Positions 1-8,874 of a DNA stretch of 64,000 bases are shown here, piece after piece. Origin of the DNA: CAVPWP01 sp050789285 (GTDB lineage: Bacteria; Pseudomonadota; Alphaproteobacteria; Rhodobacterales; Rhodobacteraceae); contig NZ_JBOUVX010000004.1 of the NCBI RefSeq assembly GCF_050789285.1, positions 186,001 to 250,000 of the forward strand. The letters run 5' to 3'. The notes under the pieces were generated by a model, which was not told the DNA's origin, made no database searches, and saw nothing but the letters and a program-made list of their open reading frames with translations. The translations under genes were made by a program, and so were the position numbers. Position 1 is the first letter of the stretch, and every line of letters begins with the position of its first letter.

Positions 1-280
1 GGCCCGAACCGGGGCCCTGCACTTCGACTTCCAGCGTGCGTACGCCATGTTCCTGTGCCTTGCGGCCGGCATCTTCAGCGGCCATCTGGGCGGCATAGGG
101 CGTCGACTTGCGCGACCCCTTGAAGCCCATCGTGCCGGCCGACGACCAGGCAATCGCGTTGCCCTGCACGTCCGAGATCAGGATCTTGGTGTTGTTGAAC
201 GACGAATTCACATGCGCCACGCCTGCGGCGATGTTCTTGGAGACCTTCTTCTTGCCTCCGCGACGGGTATCACGAGCCAT
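1..280 (-). CDS. rpsK: 30S ribosomal protein S11 (partial, N-terminal part)
   Basis: S11 lies in the platform of the 30S subunit and contacts the 3' domain of 16S rRNA near the E site. The visible 93 codons begin MARDTRRGGKKKVSKN and continue through the conserved GVAHVNSSFNNTKI and GFKGSRKSTPYAAQ segments, which are diagnostic. The C-terminal quarter runs off the left window edge. It follows rpsM by 12 bp in the usual rpsM-rpsK(-rpoA) order, so it should be cotranscribed from the promoter upstream of rpsM. Confidence 0.95.
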   Translation of the reverse strand, partial: MARDTRRGGKKKVSKNIAAGVAHVNSSFNNTKILISDVQGNAIAWSSAGTMGFKGSRKSTPYAAQMAAEDAGRKAQEHGVRTLEVEVQGPGSG

Positions 281-292
281 CTCGAAGCCTCC

Positions 293-661
293 TTATTTCT
301 TCTTGCCGGCGATCGGCTTCGCGGGGCCCTTGCGGGTGCGCGCGTTGGTATGGGTGCGCTGGCCGCGAACCGGAAGATTGCGGCGGTGGCGCAGGCCACG
401 GTAGCACCCCAGGTCCATCAGGCGCTTGATGTTCATCTGCACTTCGCGGCGCAGGTCGCCTTCGACGGTGTAGTTGGCGTCGATATGTTCGCGGATCGCC
501 AGAACCTCGGCGTCGCTGAGTTCGTTGACCCGGCGGCTTTCCTCGATCTTCACGGCGTCACAGATGGCACGCGCCGAAGCGGGGCCGATTCCGGTAATGT
601 AGGTAAGGGCGATGGGAACCCGCTTTGCAGTCGGGATGTTCACGCCGGCAATACGTGCCAC
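293..661 (-). CDS. rpsM: 30S ribosomal protein S13
   Basis: S13 is a head protein of the small subunit and contacts the P-site tRNA and the B1 intersubunit bridges. The 122-aa product starts MARIAGVNIPTAKRV and ends with the basic tail GPAKPIAGKKK typical of alphaproteobacterial S13. It contains the conserved YRGLRHRRNLPVRGQRT block. The start is GTG at 661, preceded by AAAGGA with about 9 nt spacing. In most relatives rpsM follows adk directly, but here some 640 bp separate them. The gene appears to have its own promoter (816-844). Confidence 0.97.
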   Translation of the reverse strand: MARIAGVNIPTAKRVPIALTYITGIGPASARAICDAVKIEESRRVNELSDAEVLAIREHIDANYTVEGDLRREVQMNIKRLMDLGCYRGLRHRRNLPVRGQRTHTNARTRKGPAKPIAGKKK

Positions 662-1059
662 GTCGTCTGGTCCTTTCGTTGCGGTTCCGTAGCGCCAGAA
701 CCTTTTTTCACAACATCAAGCCCGGGACACATGGCCGCCGGGCTGAAGCGTTCGTCTCGGGGCTTGACCACCGGGAAGTCCCAAAGGCCGAAGCGATTCC
801 CTTCCGGGATGCGGTGACATATGGGGTATCGCCCGGGCCGTCAAGGCCATACGCCCCGCGCTGCACGCCCCCGCGGCCGCGGGGCCGCCGCAGGATGTGG
901 CGGGTCGGCCTGGCAGGCGGCGCCGCGAAATCCCGCCGATCCCCGGGCCATCCTCCCGAACCGGCCTGTCAAGACGCGCATTCTGATCCGATCCGGGGTA
1001 TGATGCCAGCGACAGGCGCCGAAAAGGCAGGTGCCGACACCGGCGTAGGGGAGGCGATC
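662..1059. other. 398-bp intergenic stretch between rpsM and the 78-aa gene
   Basis: I see no convincing gene here. It holds the rpsM promoter candidate (816-844), a long rpsM leader, a good -10-like TATGAT (999-1004) facing the plus-strand gene at 1060, and GC-rich sequence. Reading frames that cross it lack ribosome binding sites and resemble no family I know. Confidence 0.5.
816..844 (-). promoter_or_regulatory. Candidate sigma70 promoter of rpsM-rpsK
   Basis: Read on the minus strand, TTGACG (839-844) and TATGTC (816-821) are separated by exactly 17 bp. The pair faces rpsM and would give a leader of about 150 nt. It has the same geometry as the boxes before rplO, rpmC and rpsL. It is supported by sequence pattern only. 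Confidence 0.6.
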
Positions 1060-1296
1060 GTGACACACGAACCGAAGACCGCGCGAGGGAACGTCACCAA
1101 TGCGACGCACGCACACCATGCCTACATCCTGCAAAGGATCGGGCCCATGCCGCGCCGCACGCTTGCGGCCCTTGAGGATTACGGCCTCGACGATGTCGAG
1201 ATTGCCCGATATCTCGGGCTGAGCGGTGCCTCACTCGGGCGGCTGCGGCGCACCCTGGGCGCGCGGCGCGCGGGCCCCTTGGCCGACGACCGCTGA
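1060..1296 (+). CDS. Small uncharacterised protein with helix-turn-helix-like segment (78 aa)
   Basis: I chose GTG at 1060 because a strong AGGGGAGG (1046-1053) lies 6 nt upstream. A longer frame extends further 5' without support. The C-terminal half (LDDVEIARYLGLSGASLGRLRR) has the residue spacing of a helix-turn-helix: a first helix, a short G-containing turn, then an R-rich second helix. The N-terminus is His/Asn-rich. The gene is convergent with adk, 7 bp apart, and separates adk from rpsM. A small DNA-binding protein is possible, but I know of no named family and the function is unknown. Confidence 0.6.
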   Translation: MTHEPKTARGNVTNATHAHHAYILQRIGPMPRRTLAALEDYGLDDVEIARYLGLSGASLGRLRRTLGARRAGPLADDR

Positions 1297-1303
1297 AGGC
1301 GGC

Positions 1304-1941
1304 CTATCCCAGGATCTTCGCGATGGACCCGGCCACCTCGTCGATCTCGCCCAGGCCGGGCACCCAGCGCAGTTGCCCCTTCGCATGATAGTAGCCGATC
1401 AATGGCGACGTCTTCTTGTAGTATTCCATCAGCCGCGTCCGCAGGCTTTCCTCGTTGTCGTCGGCGCGCCGCTTGAACTCGGTCCCGCCGCAGACGGTGC
1501 ACTTGCCGTCCGAAGGAATGGGTTTGGTGATGTCGTTATAGACTTCGCCGCACTTCGCGCAGGTCGACCGCGCGGTGATGCGGCTGACCAGGGCGTCGTC
1601 GTTCACTTCCATCGCGATGACGTGGTCAAGGCTTTGCCCGTTCCGCGCCAGAAGCGCGTCAAGCGCGTCGGCTTGGCCAAGCGTGCGCGGGAAACCGTCG
1701 AAGATGAAGCCGCCGCCAGTCGACTGGTGCAGCTTTTCGTCGATCAGGCCGATGACGATCTCGTCGGTGACAAGCTCGCCCGCATCCATGATCGCGGCGA
1801 CCTTCTTGCCCATCTCGGTGCCCGAGGTCCGCGCGTCGCGCAGCATGTCGCCGGTCGACAGCTGCACCATGCCGCGCTCCTCGACGAGCCGCCGCGCCTG
1901 GGTACCCTTTCCGGCGCCCGGCGGCCCGAGGAGAATGATGT

Positions 1942-1945
<4 letters not shown>
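1304..1945 (-). CDS. adk: Adenylate kinase, zinc-lid type
   Basis: This enzyme catalyses ATP + AMP = 2 ADP in the cytosol. The 213-aa protein starts MNIILLGPPGAGKGTQA, the P-loop that binds nucleotide phosphates. An AMP-binding segment (LSTGDMLRDA) and DGFPRT follow. The LID around residues 125-155 carries two Cys pairs (CAKC and CTVC), so it should bind structural zinc, unlike the E. coli enzyme. Its ATG overlaps the secY stop by 4 bp, indicating translational coupling. It is the last gene of this transcription unit, because the next gene downstream is convergent. Confidence 0.97.
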
Positions 1946-3300
<1,355 letters not shown>

Positions 3301-3319
3301 TCAGCTTTCTTTCATGCAG

Positions 3320-3351
3320 ACGCCGCCAGCCCGTCTTCCGGTCGGCGGCGT
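3320..3351 (-). other. Intercistronic hairpin between rplO and secY
   Basis: Arms ACGCCGCC and GGCGGCGT (8 bp, 16-nt loop) occupy the 99-bp rplO-secY gap. No T-run follows on the minus strand, so I read it as a possible mRNA processing or stability structure rather than a terminator. Confidence 0.35.
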
Positions 3352-3399
3352 GGAAAACCATGCACAGATGTAGGCGGCGCGACGGCCGCCCACAACCCG

Positions 3400-3873
3400 T
3401 TACTCGGCCGCGGACACCGTCGTGACCGTGAGCGCGCCACCCGCCTTCTCGACCGCGGCGATCGCCGATTTCGAGGCGCCGGTCACGGCGATCTTCGCCT
3501 TGGCGGTGAAATCGCCCTTGGCAAGGATGCGCACTCCGTCCTTCTTGCGCCGCACAAGGCCGCTGGCGACCAGCGCGTCCTCGGTGATCTCGGACTTCAC
3601 GTCGATCTTGCCGTCGTCGATGAACTTCTGGATCAGCCCAAGGTTCACCACGGCGAAGGCCTTGCGGTTGGGCTTGTTGAAGCCGCGCTTCGGAAGGCGC
3701 TGGTAAAGCGGCATCTGGCCGCCTTCATAGCCGTTGATGGCGACGCCCGAGCGGGATTTCTGACCCTTGATGCCGCGCCCGCCGGTCTTGCCCTTGCCCG
3801 AACCCGGGCCACGGCCGACACGCTGGCGTTTCTTGGTTGCGCCGGGATTGTCCCGGAGGTCGTTCAGTTTCAT
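3400..3873 (-). CDS. rplO: 50S ribosomal protein L15
   Basis: L15 is a late-assembly protein of the large subunit near the 5S/23S interface. The 157-aa product begins MKLNDLRDNPGATKKRQRVGR and contains the glycine-rich extended segment GSGKGKTGGRGIKGQKSRSG that threads into 23S rRNA. An AAGGAGAAG Shine-Dalgarno precedes the ATG. In most bacteria rpmD lies immediately upstream, but here an unrelated gene and a promoter intervene. Confidence 0.97.
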   Translation of the reverse strand: MKLNDLRDNPGATKKRQRVGRGPGSGKGKTGGRGIKGQKSRSGVAINGYEGGQMPLYQRLPKRGFNKPNRKAFAVVNLGLIQKFIDDGKIDVKSEITEDALVASGLVRRKKDGVRILAKGDFTAKAKIAVTGASKSAIAAVEKAGGALTVTTVSAAE

Positions 3874-3968
3874 GTCGCTTCTCCTTGCCGGATGCGGGGG
3901 GCGAAGCGATGAGGCCCCCGACCACGGCGTTTCTATATTGTTTGGGGTGCCCCAGAGAGCACCGGGGG

Positions 3969-3997
3969 CGTATAGACCCTGTGCAGCGGGCGATCAA
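3969..3997 (-). promoter_or_regulatory. Candidate sigma70 promoter of rplO-secY-adk
   Basis: Minus-strand TTGATC (3992-3997) and TATACG (3969-3974) are 17 bp apart, immediately downstream of the unknown gene that splits the spc operon. The -10 box is identical to that of the str promoter (20369-20374). The leader to rplO would be about 90 nt and contains a small GGGGCACCCC dyad. Confidence 0.65.
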
Positions 3998-4029
3998 GGG
4001 GGCGCGTTCGTCGGACGCGCGGCAGCCGG

Positions 4030-4815
4030 TCAGCGCGCGTAGAGATCGTCGATCACCTCTGTCAGGTCGGCGAGAAGCGCGCAGGATCGGCCAAGGTTCT
4101 CTTCTGTCACGTAGTCCCATTGTGCGGGAAGCATCCAGATCGACTCGTATCCCGCGACCCTTGTCGTCTTGCCGTCCGCCCCCCTGACCCAGACCCAGTA
4201 GCCAAGCTGATGCATCGACATTGCTCCGCCACCGGCGAAGAGAACATCGACGGCGACCGGCCGTCCCCCGTGAGAGCCGACGAAGCGTGACATGTCGGAA
4301 GACGACCTTTCTTCCGACGCGCCGAAACGCTGCTTGAGGGTGTGCGCGATTTCCTTCCGGATGCGGCGCGGCGGCGCTGGCACGATCCCGTCGAGTTCCG
4401 ACACGACGGGCGGATGCAGCCGCAGGGCACCCTCGGGCCAGCGAAGCGACGACGCAAGCTTCTCGAAGGTTTCGAAGGATGGATCACGCCGGACGCCGGC
4501 TATGACCTTGACGGGCAGGGTCGCCACTCCGCGCCGGTCCCCAAGTGACGCCCTGTCGGCGTTGTAGGTGGCAAGCGCGGGATACCGCTCGATCACCGGT
4601 CGCAGATCGGACAGTGGCTCCTTGGCGGCGGCCAGCTCGGCCTCGAAGGCGGTCCAGTCGTCGCCAAGCCGGGCGGCCTGGTCCGGCGTGAGCCGGTCGA
4701 GATACCGGATCGCCTTGACCGCAAGGGTATTCGGACAACTGCGCAAGAGCGGCCAGCCGGCCACCGCCTCGGAGCGTCTGTGGTCGGCAAGGCGGTCCGG
4801 GTCGATGCCGTTCAT
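4030..4815 (-). CDS. Uncharacterised 261-aa protein inserted between rpmD and rplO
   Basis: I do not recognise this protein. I chose ATG 4815 (MNGIDPDRLADHRR) because AGGACAGAAG lies just upstream; the frame stays open further 5' but across the rpmD terminator. The protein is soluble, with no signal peptide or membrane segment. It has an acidic, Leu/Ala-rich helical N-terminal half (residues about 30-80). The C-terminal half contains PPRRIRKEIAHTLKQRFG and hydrophobic beta-like stretches such as VAVDVLFAGGGAMSMHQLG and YWVWVRGADGK. It interrupts the otherwise universal L30-L15 adjacency and is flanked by a terminator upstream and a new promoter downstream. Confidence 0.7.
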   Translation of the reverse strand: MNGIDPDRLADHRRSEAVAGWPLLRSCPNTLAVKAIRYLDRLTPDQAARLGDDWTAFEAELAAAKEPLSDLRPVIERYPALATYNADRASLGDRRGVATLPVKVIAGVRRDPSFETFEKLASSLRWPEGALRLHPPVVSELDGIVPAPPRRIRKEIAHTLKQRFGASEERSSSDMSRFVGSHGGRPVAVDVLFAGGGAMSMHQLGYWVWVRGADGKTTRVAGYESIWMLPAQWDYVTEENLGRSCALLADLTEVIDDLYAR

Positions 4816-4855
4816 CTTCTGTCCTGCGCGCGTCTGACGCCGGGCTCGATAATGG

Positions 4856-4873
4856 ATCAATGCGGCAATTGAT
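4856..4873. repeat. Inverted repeat upstream of the 261-aa gene
   Basis: ATCAAT, six bases, ATTGAT: a perfect 6-bp dyad centred about 50 bp upstream of the start at 4815, in AT-richer sequence than its surroundings. It could be an operator. No convincing -35/-10 pair was found beside it. Confidence 0.35.
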
Positions 4874-4981
4874 TGACGGCAGTCCAGCATCGAGATCGCC
4901 CGCGAAGGCCGCGACACGACGGCCGCACCTCGCTCGGGCGGGTCCGATGCGGCAATCCGCTCGGACGTTCCGCCAGCCCGA

Positions 4982-5012
4982 AATGAAGAACGCCCCGTGC
5001 CGGGCACGGGGC
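4982..5012 (-). terminator. Intrinsic terminator after rpmD
   Basis: A near-perfect GC stem (GCCCCGTGC / GCACGGGGC, 4992-5012) lies 33 bp after the rpmD stop. On the minus strand it is followed by the T-rich GTTCTTCATTT. It would end the rpmC-to-rpmD transcript before the unknown gene. On the plus strand the stem is followed by TTTCTT, so it may act in both directions. Confidence 0.7.
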
Positions 5013-5044
5013 TTTCTTATTCGTCCTTTACCGTTCGGCCGGCC

Positions 5045-5233
5045 TCAGCCCTTCTCTTCGACGATCTCGACGAGGTGAGGGATCGAGTTGACCATGCCGC
5101 GCACCGAGGGGGTATCCTCAAGCTCGCGGGTGCGGTGCATCTTGTTCAGGCCAAGTCCCTTCAGCGTGGCACGCTGAACGGCGGGGCGGCGGATCGGCGA
5201 ACCGATCTGCTTCACGACGATCGTCTTTGCCAT
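5045..5233 (-). CDS. rpmD: 50S ribosomal protein L30
   Basis: A small 62-aa large-subunit protein beginning MAKTIVVKQIGSPIRRP, with the conserved LGLNKMHRTRELEDTPSVRGM core of bacterial L30. It follows rpsE by 5 bp, as in the canonical spc operon. A strong terminator-like stem lies just downstream, so it appears to be the last gene of this transcription segment. Confidence 0.97.
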   Translation of the reverse strand: MAKTIVVKQIGSPIRRPAVQRATLKGLGLNKMHRTRELEDTPSVRGMVNSIPHLVEIVEEKG

Positions 5234-5238
5234 GTCTC

Positions 5239-5820
5239 TCAGGCCTCCTCAGCCACAAGCGACGACTCCGCCGGCGCGTCTTCGCGCTTGGGCAGGATGT
5301 CGGCAACCTTCTTGCCGCGACGCTGCGCCACCGAGCGGGGCGAGGCGACCTTTTCGAGGCCGTCGACCGTCGCGCGGATCATGTTGTAGGGGTTCTGCGA
5401 ACCGATCGACTTGGCGACCACGTCCTGGATGCCCAGCATCTCGAACACGGCGCGCATCGGACCGCCGGCGATGATCCCGGTGCCCTGCGGGGCCGCGCGC
5501 ATCACCACCTTGCCGGCGCCATGACGGCCTTCGATGTCGTGATGCAGCGTGCGGCCTTCGCGCAGCGGCACCCGGATCATCTGACGCTTGGCCTGCTCGG
5601 TGGCCTTGCGGATCGCCTCGGGCACTTCCTTGGCCTTGCCCTTGCCAAATCCGACCCGGCCGCGCTGGTCACCCACCACGACGAGGGCCGCGAAGCCGAA
5701 GCGCTTGCCGCCCTTCACGGTCTTCGAAACACGGTTGATCGCGACGAGGCGGTCGGCGAATTCGGGGGTCTCTTCCCGCTCCTGCCGGCCACGGCCGCGA
5801 CGGTTTTCACGTTCTGCCAT
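5239..5820 (-). CDS. rpsE: 30S ribosomal protein S5
   Basis: S5 contributes to decoding fidelity at the mRNA entry channel. The start at 5820 (MAERENRRGRGRQE) gives 193 aa; the frame extends 25 codons further but that stretch resembles no S5. The double-stranded RNA-binding-like N-terminal domain (FADRLVAINRVSKTVKGGKR) is followed by the C-terminal fold with GTGIIAGGPMRAVFE and the SQNPYNMIRAT motif. Confidence 0.97.
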   Translation of the reverse strand: MAERENRRGRGRQEREETPEFADRLVAINRVSKTVKGGKRFGFAALVVVGDQRGRVGFGKGKAKEVPEAIRKATEQAKRQMIRVPLREGRTLHHDIEGRHGAGKVVMRAAPQGTGIIAGGPMRAVFEMLGIQDVVAKSIGSQNPYNMIRATVDGLEKVASPRSVAQRRGKKVADILPKREDAPAESSLVAEEA

Positions 5821-5896
5821 CGGACAGTCCTTGCCTTGGTGGCGCCGGGGCGCCGTTGCATCCGATCCCTGGTGACCGCACGGGTCCCGGATCATC

Positions 5897-5918
5897 GGGG
5901 GGGCCGGTGCGGCCCCCC
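5897..5918 (-). other. Intercistronic GC hairpin between rplR and rpsE
   Basis: GGGGGGCC and GGCCCCCC arms with a 5-6 nt loop fill much of the rplR-rpsE spacer. No U-tract follows, so it is more likely an RNA stability or processing element than a terminator. Confidence 0.35.
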
Positions 5919-5926
5919 GCCTATCG

Positions 5927-6286
5927 TCAGATCTTCAGGCCGCCTTCGCGGGCCGCGTCGGCAAGTGCCTTGATCTTGCCGTGGAAAAGGAAGCCGCCAC
6001 GATCGAAATAGGCTTCCTCGATCCCGGCCTTCTTCGCGCGCTCGGCAATCGCCGCGCCGACCTTCGCCGCCGCTTCGATGTTGTTCTTGCCCACGACGCC
6101 GAGGTCCTTCTCGAGCGAGGAGGCCGAGGCGAGCGTGACGCCGTTCACGTCGTCGATCAGCTGGACGCTGATGTTCTTGTTCGAGCGGTGCACCGACAGG
6201 CGCGGACGCCCGGCGTTCACCTTGCGAAGCTTGTTCCGGACGCGCAGGCGGCGCTTGAGGAACAGTTCCCGTTTGCTGTTTGCCAT
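5927..6286 (-). CDS. rplR: 50S ribosomal protein L18
   Basis: L18 binds 5S rRNA together with L5 and delivers it to the central protuberance. The start at 6286 gives MANSKRELFLKRRLRVRNKL (119 aa). The frame continues 32 codons upstream into the end of rplF, which is not S/L-protein-like. Conserved RPRLSVHRSNKNISVQLIDD and FDRGGFLFHGKIKALADAAR segments confirm the family. Confidence 0.97.
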   Translation of the reverse strand: MANSKRELFLKRRLRVRNKLRKVNAGRPRLSVHRSNKNISVQLIDDVNGVTLASASSLEKDLGVVGKNNIEAAAKVGAAIAERAKKAGIEEAYFDRGGFLFHGKIKALADAAREGGLKI

Positions 6287-6297
6287 CTCTGCGATCC

Positions 6298-6831
6298 TTA
6301 CTTCTTCTTGCCTTCCTTGCGGAAGATGTACTCGTCCTTGTACTTGATGCCCTTGCCCTTGTAGGGCTCGGGGCCACGCCATTCGCGGATATTCGCCGCG
6401 ACCTGGCCGACAAGCTGCTGGTCGATACCTTCCACAACGATCTCGGTCTGCTTCGGGGTCGTCACGGTGACGCCCGCCGGCACTTCGAAGTCGACGTCAT
6501 GGCTGTAGCCAAGCGCCAGCTTCAGAACGTTGCCCTGCATCTGCGCGCGGTAGCCGACGCCGTTGATCTCGAGTTCGCGCTTGAAGCCGGTGGTGACGCC
6601 CGTCACGAGGTTCTGGACCATCGTGCGGGACATGCCCCACTGCTGGCGCGCGCGCTTCGAGGTGCTGCGCGGCTCGATCTTCACGATGTTGCCGTCGATG
6701 CTGATGGACACATCGTCGGTCGCCGTGAACGTGCGGCTGCCCTTCGGACCCTTGACCGAAACGGTCTGGCCCGAAACGCTGGCTTCGACACCCGAGGGCA
6801 GCTCGACAGGTTTTTTCCCAATACGAGACAT
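6298..6831 (-). CDS. rplF: 50S ribosomal protein L6
   Basis: L6 lies near the GTPase-associated centre and sarcin-ricin loop. The ATG at 6831 gives MSRIGKKPVELPSGV and 177 aa, the usual length. Two tandem L6 folds are evident, ending with the signature EPYKGKGIKYKDEYIFRKEG. It is separated from rpsH by 10 bp with a GAGAGCG Shine-Dalgarno-like sequence. Confidence 0.97.
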   Translation of the reverse strand: MSRIGKKPVELPSGVEASVSGQTVSVKGPKGSRTFTATDDVSISIDGNIVKIEPRSTSKRARQQWGMSRTMVQNLVTGVTTGFKRELEINGVGYRAQMQGNVLKLALGYSHDVDFEVPAGVTVTTPKQTEIVVEGIDQQLVGQVAANIREWRGPEPYKGKGIKYKDEYIFRKEGKKK

Positions 6832-6841
6832 GTCGCTCTCC

Positions 6842-7234
6842 TCAGAACACGGTGCAGAGCACTTCGCCGCCGACATTGGCGGTTCGTGCTGCGGCGTCCG
6901 ACATCACGCCCTTCGGGGTCGAGACGATGGACACGCCCAGGCCCTGACGGACCTGCGGGATGTCCTTCACGCCCATGTAGACGCGGCGGCCGGGTTTCGA
7001 CACGCGCCGGATCTCGCGGATCACCGGGGTACCTTCATAGTACTTCAGGCTGATCTCGATGGCCGGCTGGCCGTTCTTGTCGGTGACGTGCTCGTAGCCA
7101 CGAATGTAGCCTTCGCCCGCAAGCACATCGAGCACCCAGGCCCGAAGCTTCGAGGCGGGCGTCACGACGGTGGACCTGCCACGCATCTGCGCGTTGCGGA
7201 TGCGGGTCAGCATATCGCCAAGAGGATCGTTCAT
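6842..7234 (-). CDS. rpsH: 30S ribosomal protein S8
   Basis: S8 binds helix 21 of 16S rRNA in the central domain and in E. coli is the spc operon autoregulator. The 130-aa product starts MNDPLGDMLTRIRNAQMRG and ends with the conserved STPKGVMSDAAARTANVGGEVL block. I did not find an obvious copy of the E. coli S8 target hairpin near rplE, so the mode of autoregulation here is open. Confidence 0.97.
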   Translation of the reverse strand: MNDPLGDMLTRIRNAQMRGRSTVVTPASKLRAWVLDVLAGEGYIRGYEHVTDKNGQPAIEISLKYYEGTPVIREIRRVSKPGRRVYMGVKDIPQVRQGLGVSIVSTPKGVMSDAAARTANVGGEVLCTVF

Positions 7235-7246
7235 TTCATACCCTCC

Positions 7247-7552
7247 TTACCAGCTGGACTTCACAAGGCCGGGGATCTGCCCCTGCGAACCAAGTTCGCG
7301 CAGCATGATCCGGCTGACCTTGAGTTTGCGGTAATAGGCGTGCGGACGCCCGGTCAGCTGGCAGCGGTTGTGCAGCCGCGTGGCCGACGAGTTGCGCGGC
7401 AGCTGGGCAAGCTTGAGACGTGCCTTGAACCGCTCTTCCATCGGCTTCGTTTCGTCGTTCGCGATCGCCTTCAGCGCGACGCGCTTCGCGGCGTAACGAT
7501 CCACCAGCGCCTGACGCTTCTTTTCGCGTTCGATCATTGCTTTCTTCGCCAT
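7247..7552 (-). CDS. rpsN: 30S ribosomal protein S14 (zinc-independent type)
   Basis: A head protein of the small subunit. The 101-aa form (MAKKAMIEREKKRQALVDRY) is the long C-minus version: the zinc-binding CXXC pairs of short S14 are absent. The C-terminal NRCQLTGRPHAYYRKLKVSRI block is conserved. It lies in the normal rplE-rpsN-rpsH order. Confidence 0.97.
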   Translation of the reverse strand: MAKKAMIEREKKRQALVDRYAAKRVALKAIANDETKPMEERFKARLKLAQLPRNSSATRLHNRCQLTGRPHAYYRKLKVSRIMLRELGSQGQIPGLVKSSW

Positions 7553-7562
7553 GTCGAATCCC

Positions 7563-8126
7563 TCAGCTGTTGAAGGGCATGTTGAAATGCTTCAACAGCG
7601 CCTTGGCTTCCGCGTCCGTGGCCGCGGTGGTGACGATGATGATGTCCATGCCCCAGACCTCGTCGACCTTGTCGAACTCGATCTCGGGGAAGACGATGTG
7701 CTCTTTCAGGCCCATGGCATAGTTGCCGCGGCCATCGAACGACGCGCCCGAAACGCCCCGGAAGTCACGAACGCGCGGCAGCGCGATGGTGACGAGGCGG
7801 TCAAGGAATTCGTACATCCGGTCGCCGCGCAGCGTCACCTTGGCGCCAAGCGGCATTTCCTCGCGCACACGGAACCCGGCGATCGATTTCTTCGCCTTGG
7901 TCACCACGGCCTTCTGGCCGGCGATCGTCGACAGGTCTTCCTGGGCCGATTTCGCCTTCTTCGAATCCCGCACCGCTTCGGCACCGCAGCCGATGTTCAG
8001 CACGATCTTCTCGAGGCGCGGGATCTGCATGTCGTTCTTGTAGCCAAACTCTTCCTTCAGAGCGGCCTTCACGGCATCCCGGTAGTGCGCCTTCAGGCGC
8101 GGGGTATAGGTCGCAGCGTCAAGCAT
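7563..8126 (-). CDS. rplE: 50S ribosomal protein L5
   Basis: L5 binds 5S rRNA and forms the B1b bridge to S13. The 187-aa product has the family motifs PRLEKIVLNIGCG, GQKAVVTKAKKSIAGFRVRE and GNYAMGLKEHIVFPEI. The ATG shares one base with the rplX stop, so translation is probably coupled. Confidence 0.97.
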   Translation of the reverse strand: MLDAATYTPRLKAHYRDAVKAALKEEFGYKNDMQIPRLEKIVLNIGCGAEAVRDSKKAKSAQEDLSTIAGQKAVVTKAKKSIAGFRVREEMPLGAKVTLRGDRMYEFLDRLVTIALPRVRDFRGVSGASFDGRGNYAMGLKEHIVFPEIEFDKVDEVWGMDIIIVTTAATDAEAKALLKHFNMPFNS

Positions 8127-8431
8127 CAGATCACGTCCCCCGTGGTCTTGGCGAAGCGGACCTTCTTGTCGCCGTCCATGCGGAAGCCGACGCGGGTGGC
8201 CTTGCCGTTCTTGTCCATCAGCGCAAGGTTCGACAGGTCGATCGGCATCGCCTGCGGAATGCGGCCGCCCTGGCTTTGGGCGCTTTGACGGGTGTGGCGG
8301 ATGGCGATGTTCACGCCGTCGACGATGGCCTTGCCGTCCTTGGGCATGACGCGGGTGATCTCACCCGTCTTGCCCTTGTCCTTGCCGGCCAGCACGACGA
8401 CCTTGTCGCCTTTCTTGAGTTTCGCAGCCAT
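8126..8431 (-). CDS. rplX: 50S ribosomal protein L24
   Basis: An assembly initiator for the 50S subunit. The start at 8431 (MAAKLKKGDKVVVLAGKDKG) gives 101 aa with an N-terminal KOW motif. The start codon overlaps the rplN stop by one base (TGATG) and the stop overlaps the rplE start in the same way. Confidence 0.97.
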   Translation of the reverse strand: MAAKLKKGDKVVVLAGKDKGKTGEITRVMPKDGKAIVDGVNIAIRHTRQSAQSQGGRIPQAMPIDLSNLALMDKNGKATRVGFRMDGDKKVRFAKTTGDVI

Positions 8432-8799
8432 CAGAGCACCTCCGGTGCCAGCGAAATGATCTTCATGAAGTTCTTGGCGCGCAGTTCGCGCACGACCGGC
8501 CCGAAGATGCGGGTGCCGACGGGCTCGTTCTGGTTGTTGAGGATCACGGCGGCGTTCCGGTCGAACCGGATCGAGGTGCCGTCCTCGCGGCGCACTTCCT
8601 TGGCGGTCCGCACGACGACGGCCTTGCGGACATCGCCCTTCTTCACGCGACCGCGCGGAATGGCTTCCTTCACCGACACCACGATGATGTCGCCGACGCT
8701 GGCATAGCGGCGGTGGGAACCACCCAGGACCTTGATGCACTGAACCCGGCGGGCGCCGGAGTTGTCAGCAACATCCAGATTGGTCTGCATCTGGATCAT
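8431..8799 (-). CDS. rplN: 50S ribosomal protein L14
   Basis: L14 forms intersubunit bridges B5 and B8 and is the binding site of the silencing factor RsfS. The 122-aa product begins MIQMQTNLDVADNSGARRVQ and contains GDIIVVSVKEAIPRG and NQNEPVGTRIFGPV, all diagnostic. Confidence 0.97.
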   Translation of the reverse strand: MIQMQTNLDVADNSGARRVQCIKVLGGSHRRYASVGDIIVVSVKEAIPRGRVKKGDVRKAVVVRTAKEVRREDGTSIRFDRNAAVILNNQNEPVGTRIFGPVVRELRAKNFMKIISLAPEVL

Positions 8800-8874
8800 T
8801 TGGTTTCTCCCGACCTATGAGGGCTGTTCTGTTGTTGGCCCCCAGGGTTTCGTTCAAACCGGGTGTCGTGTGCC

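Noticed and set aside
625..1059. Upstream extension of the 78-aa gene at 1060
   Set aside because: The extension overlaps rpsM, is Arg/Pro-rich low complexity and has no ribosome binding site. GTG 1060 has a strong one.
4816..5007. Longer start for the unknown gene in the spc operon (64 more codons)
   Set aside because: The extension runs into the rpmD terminator and includes the inverted repeat. The ATG at 4815 has the only good Shine-Dalgarno.
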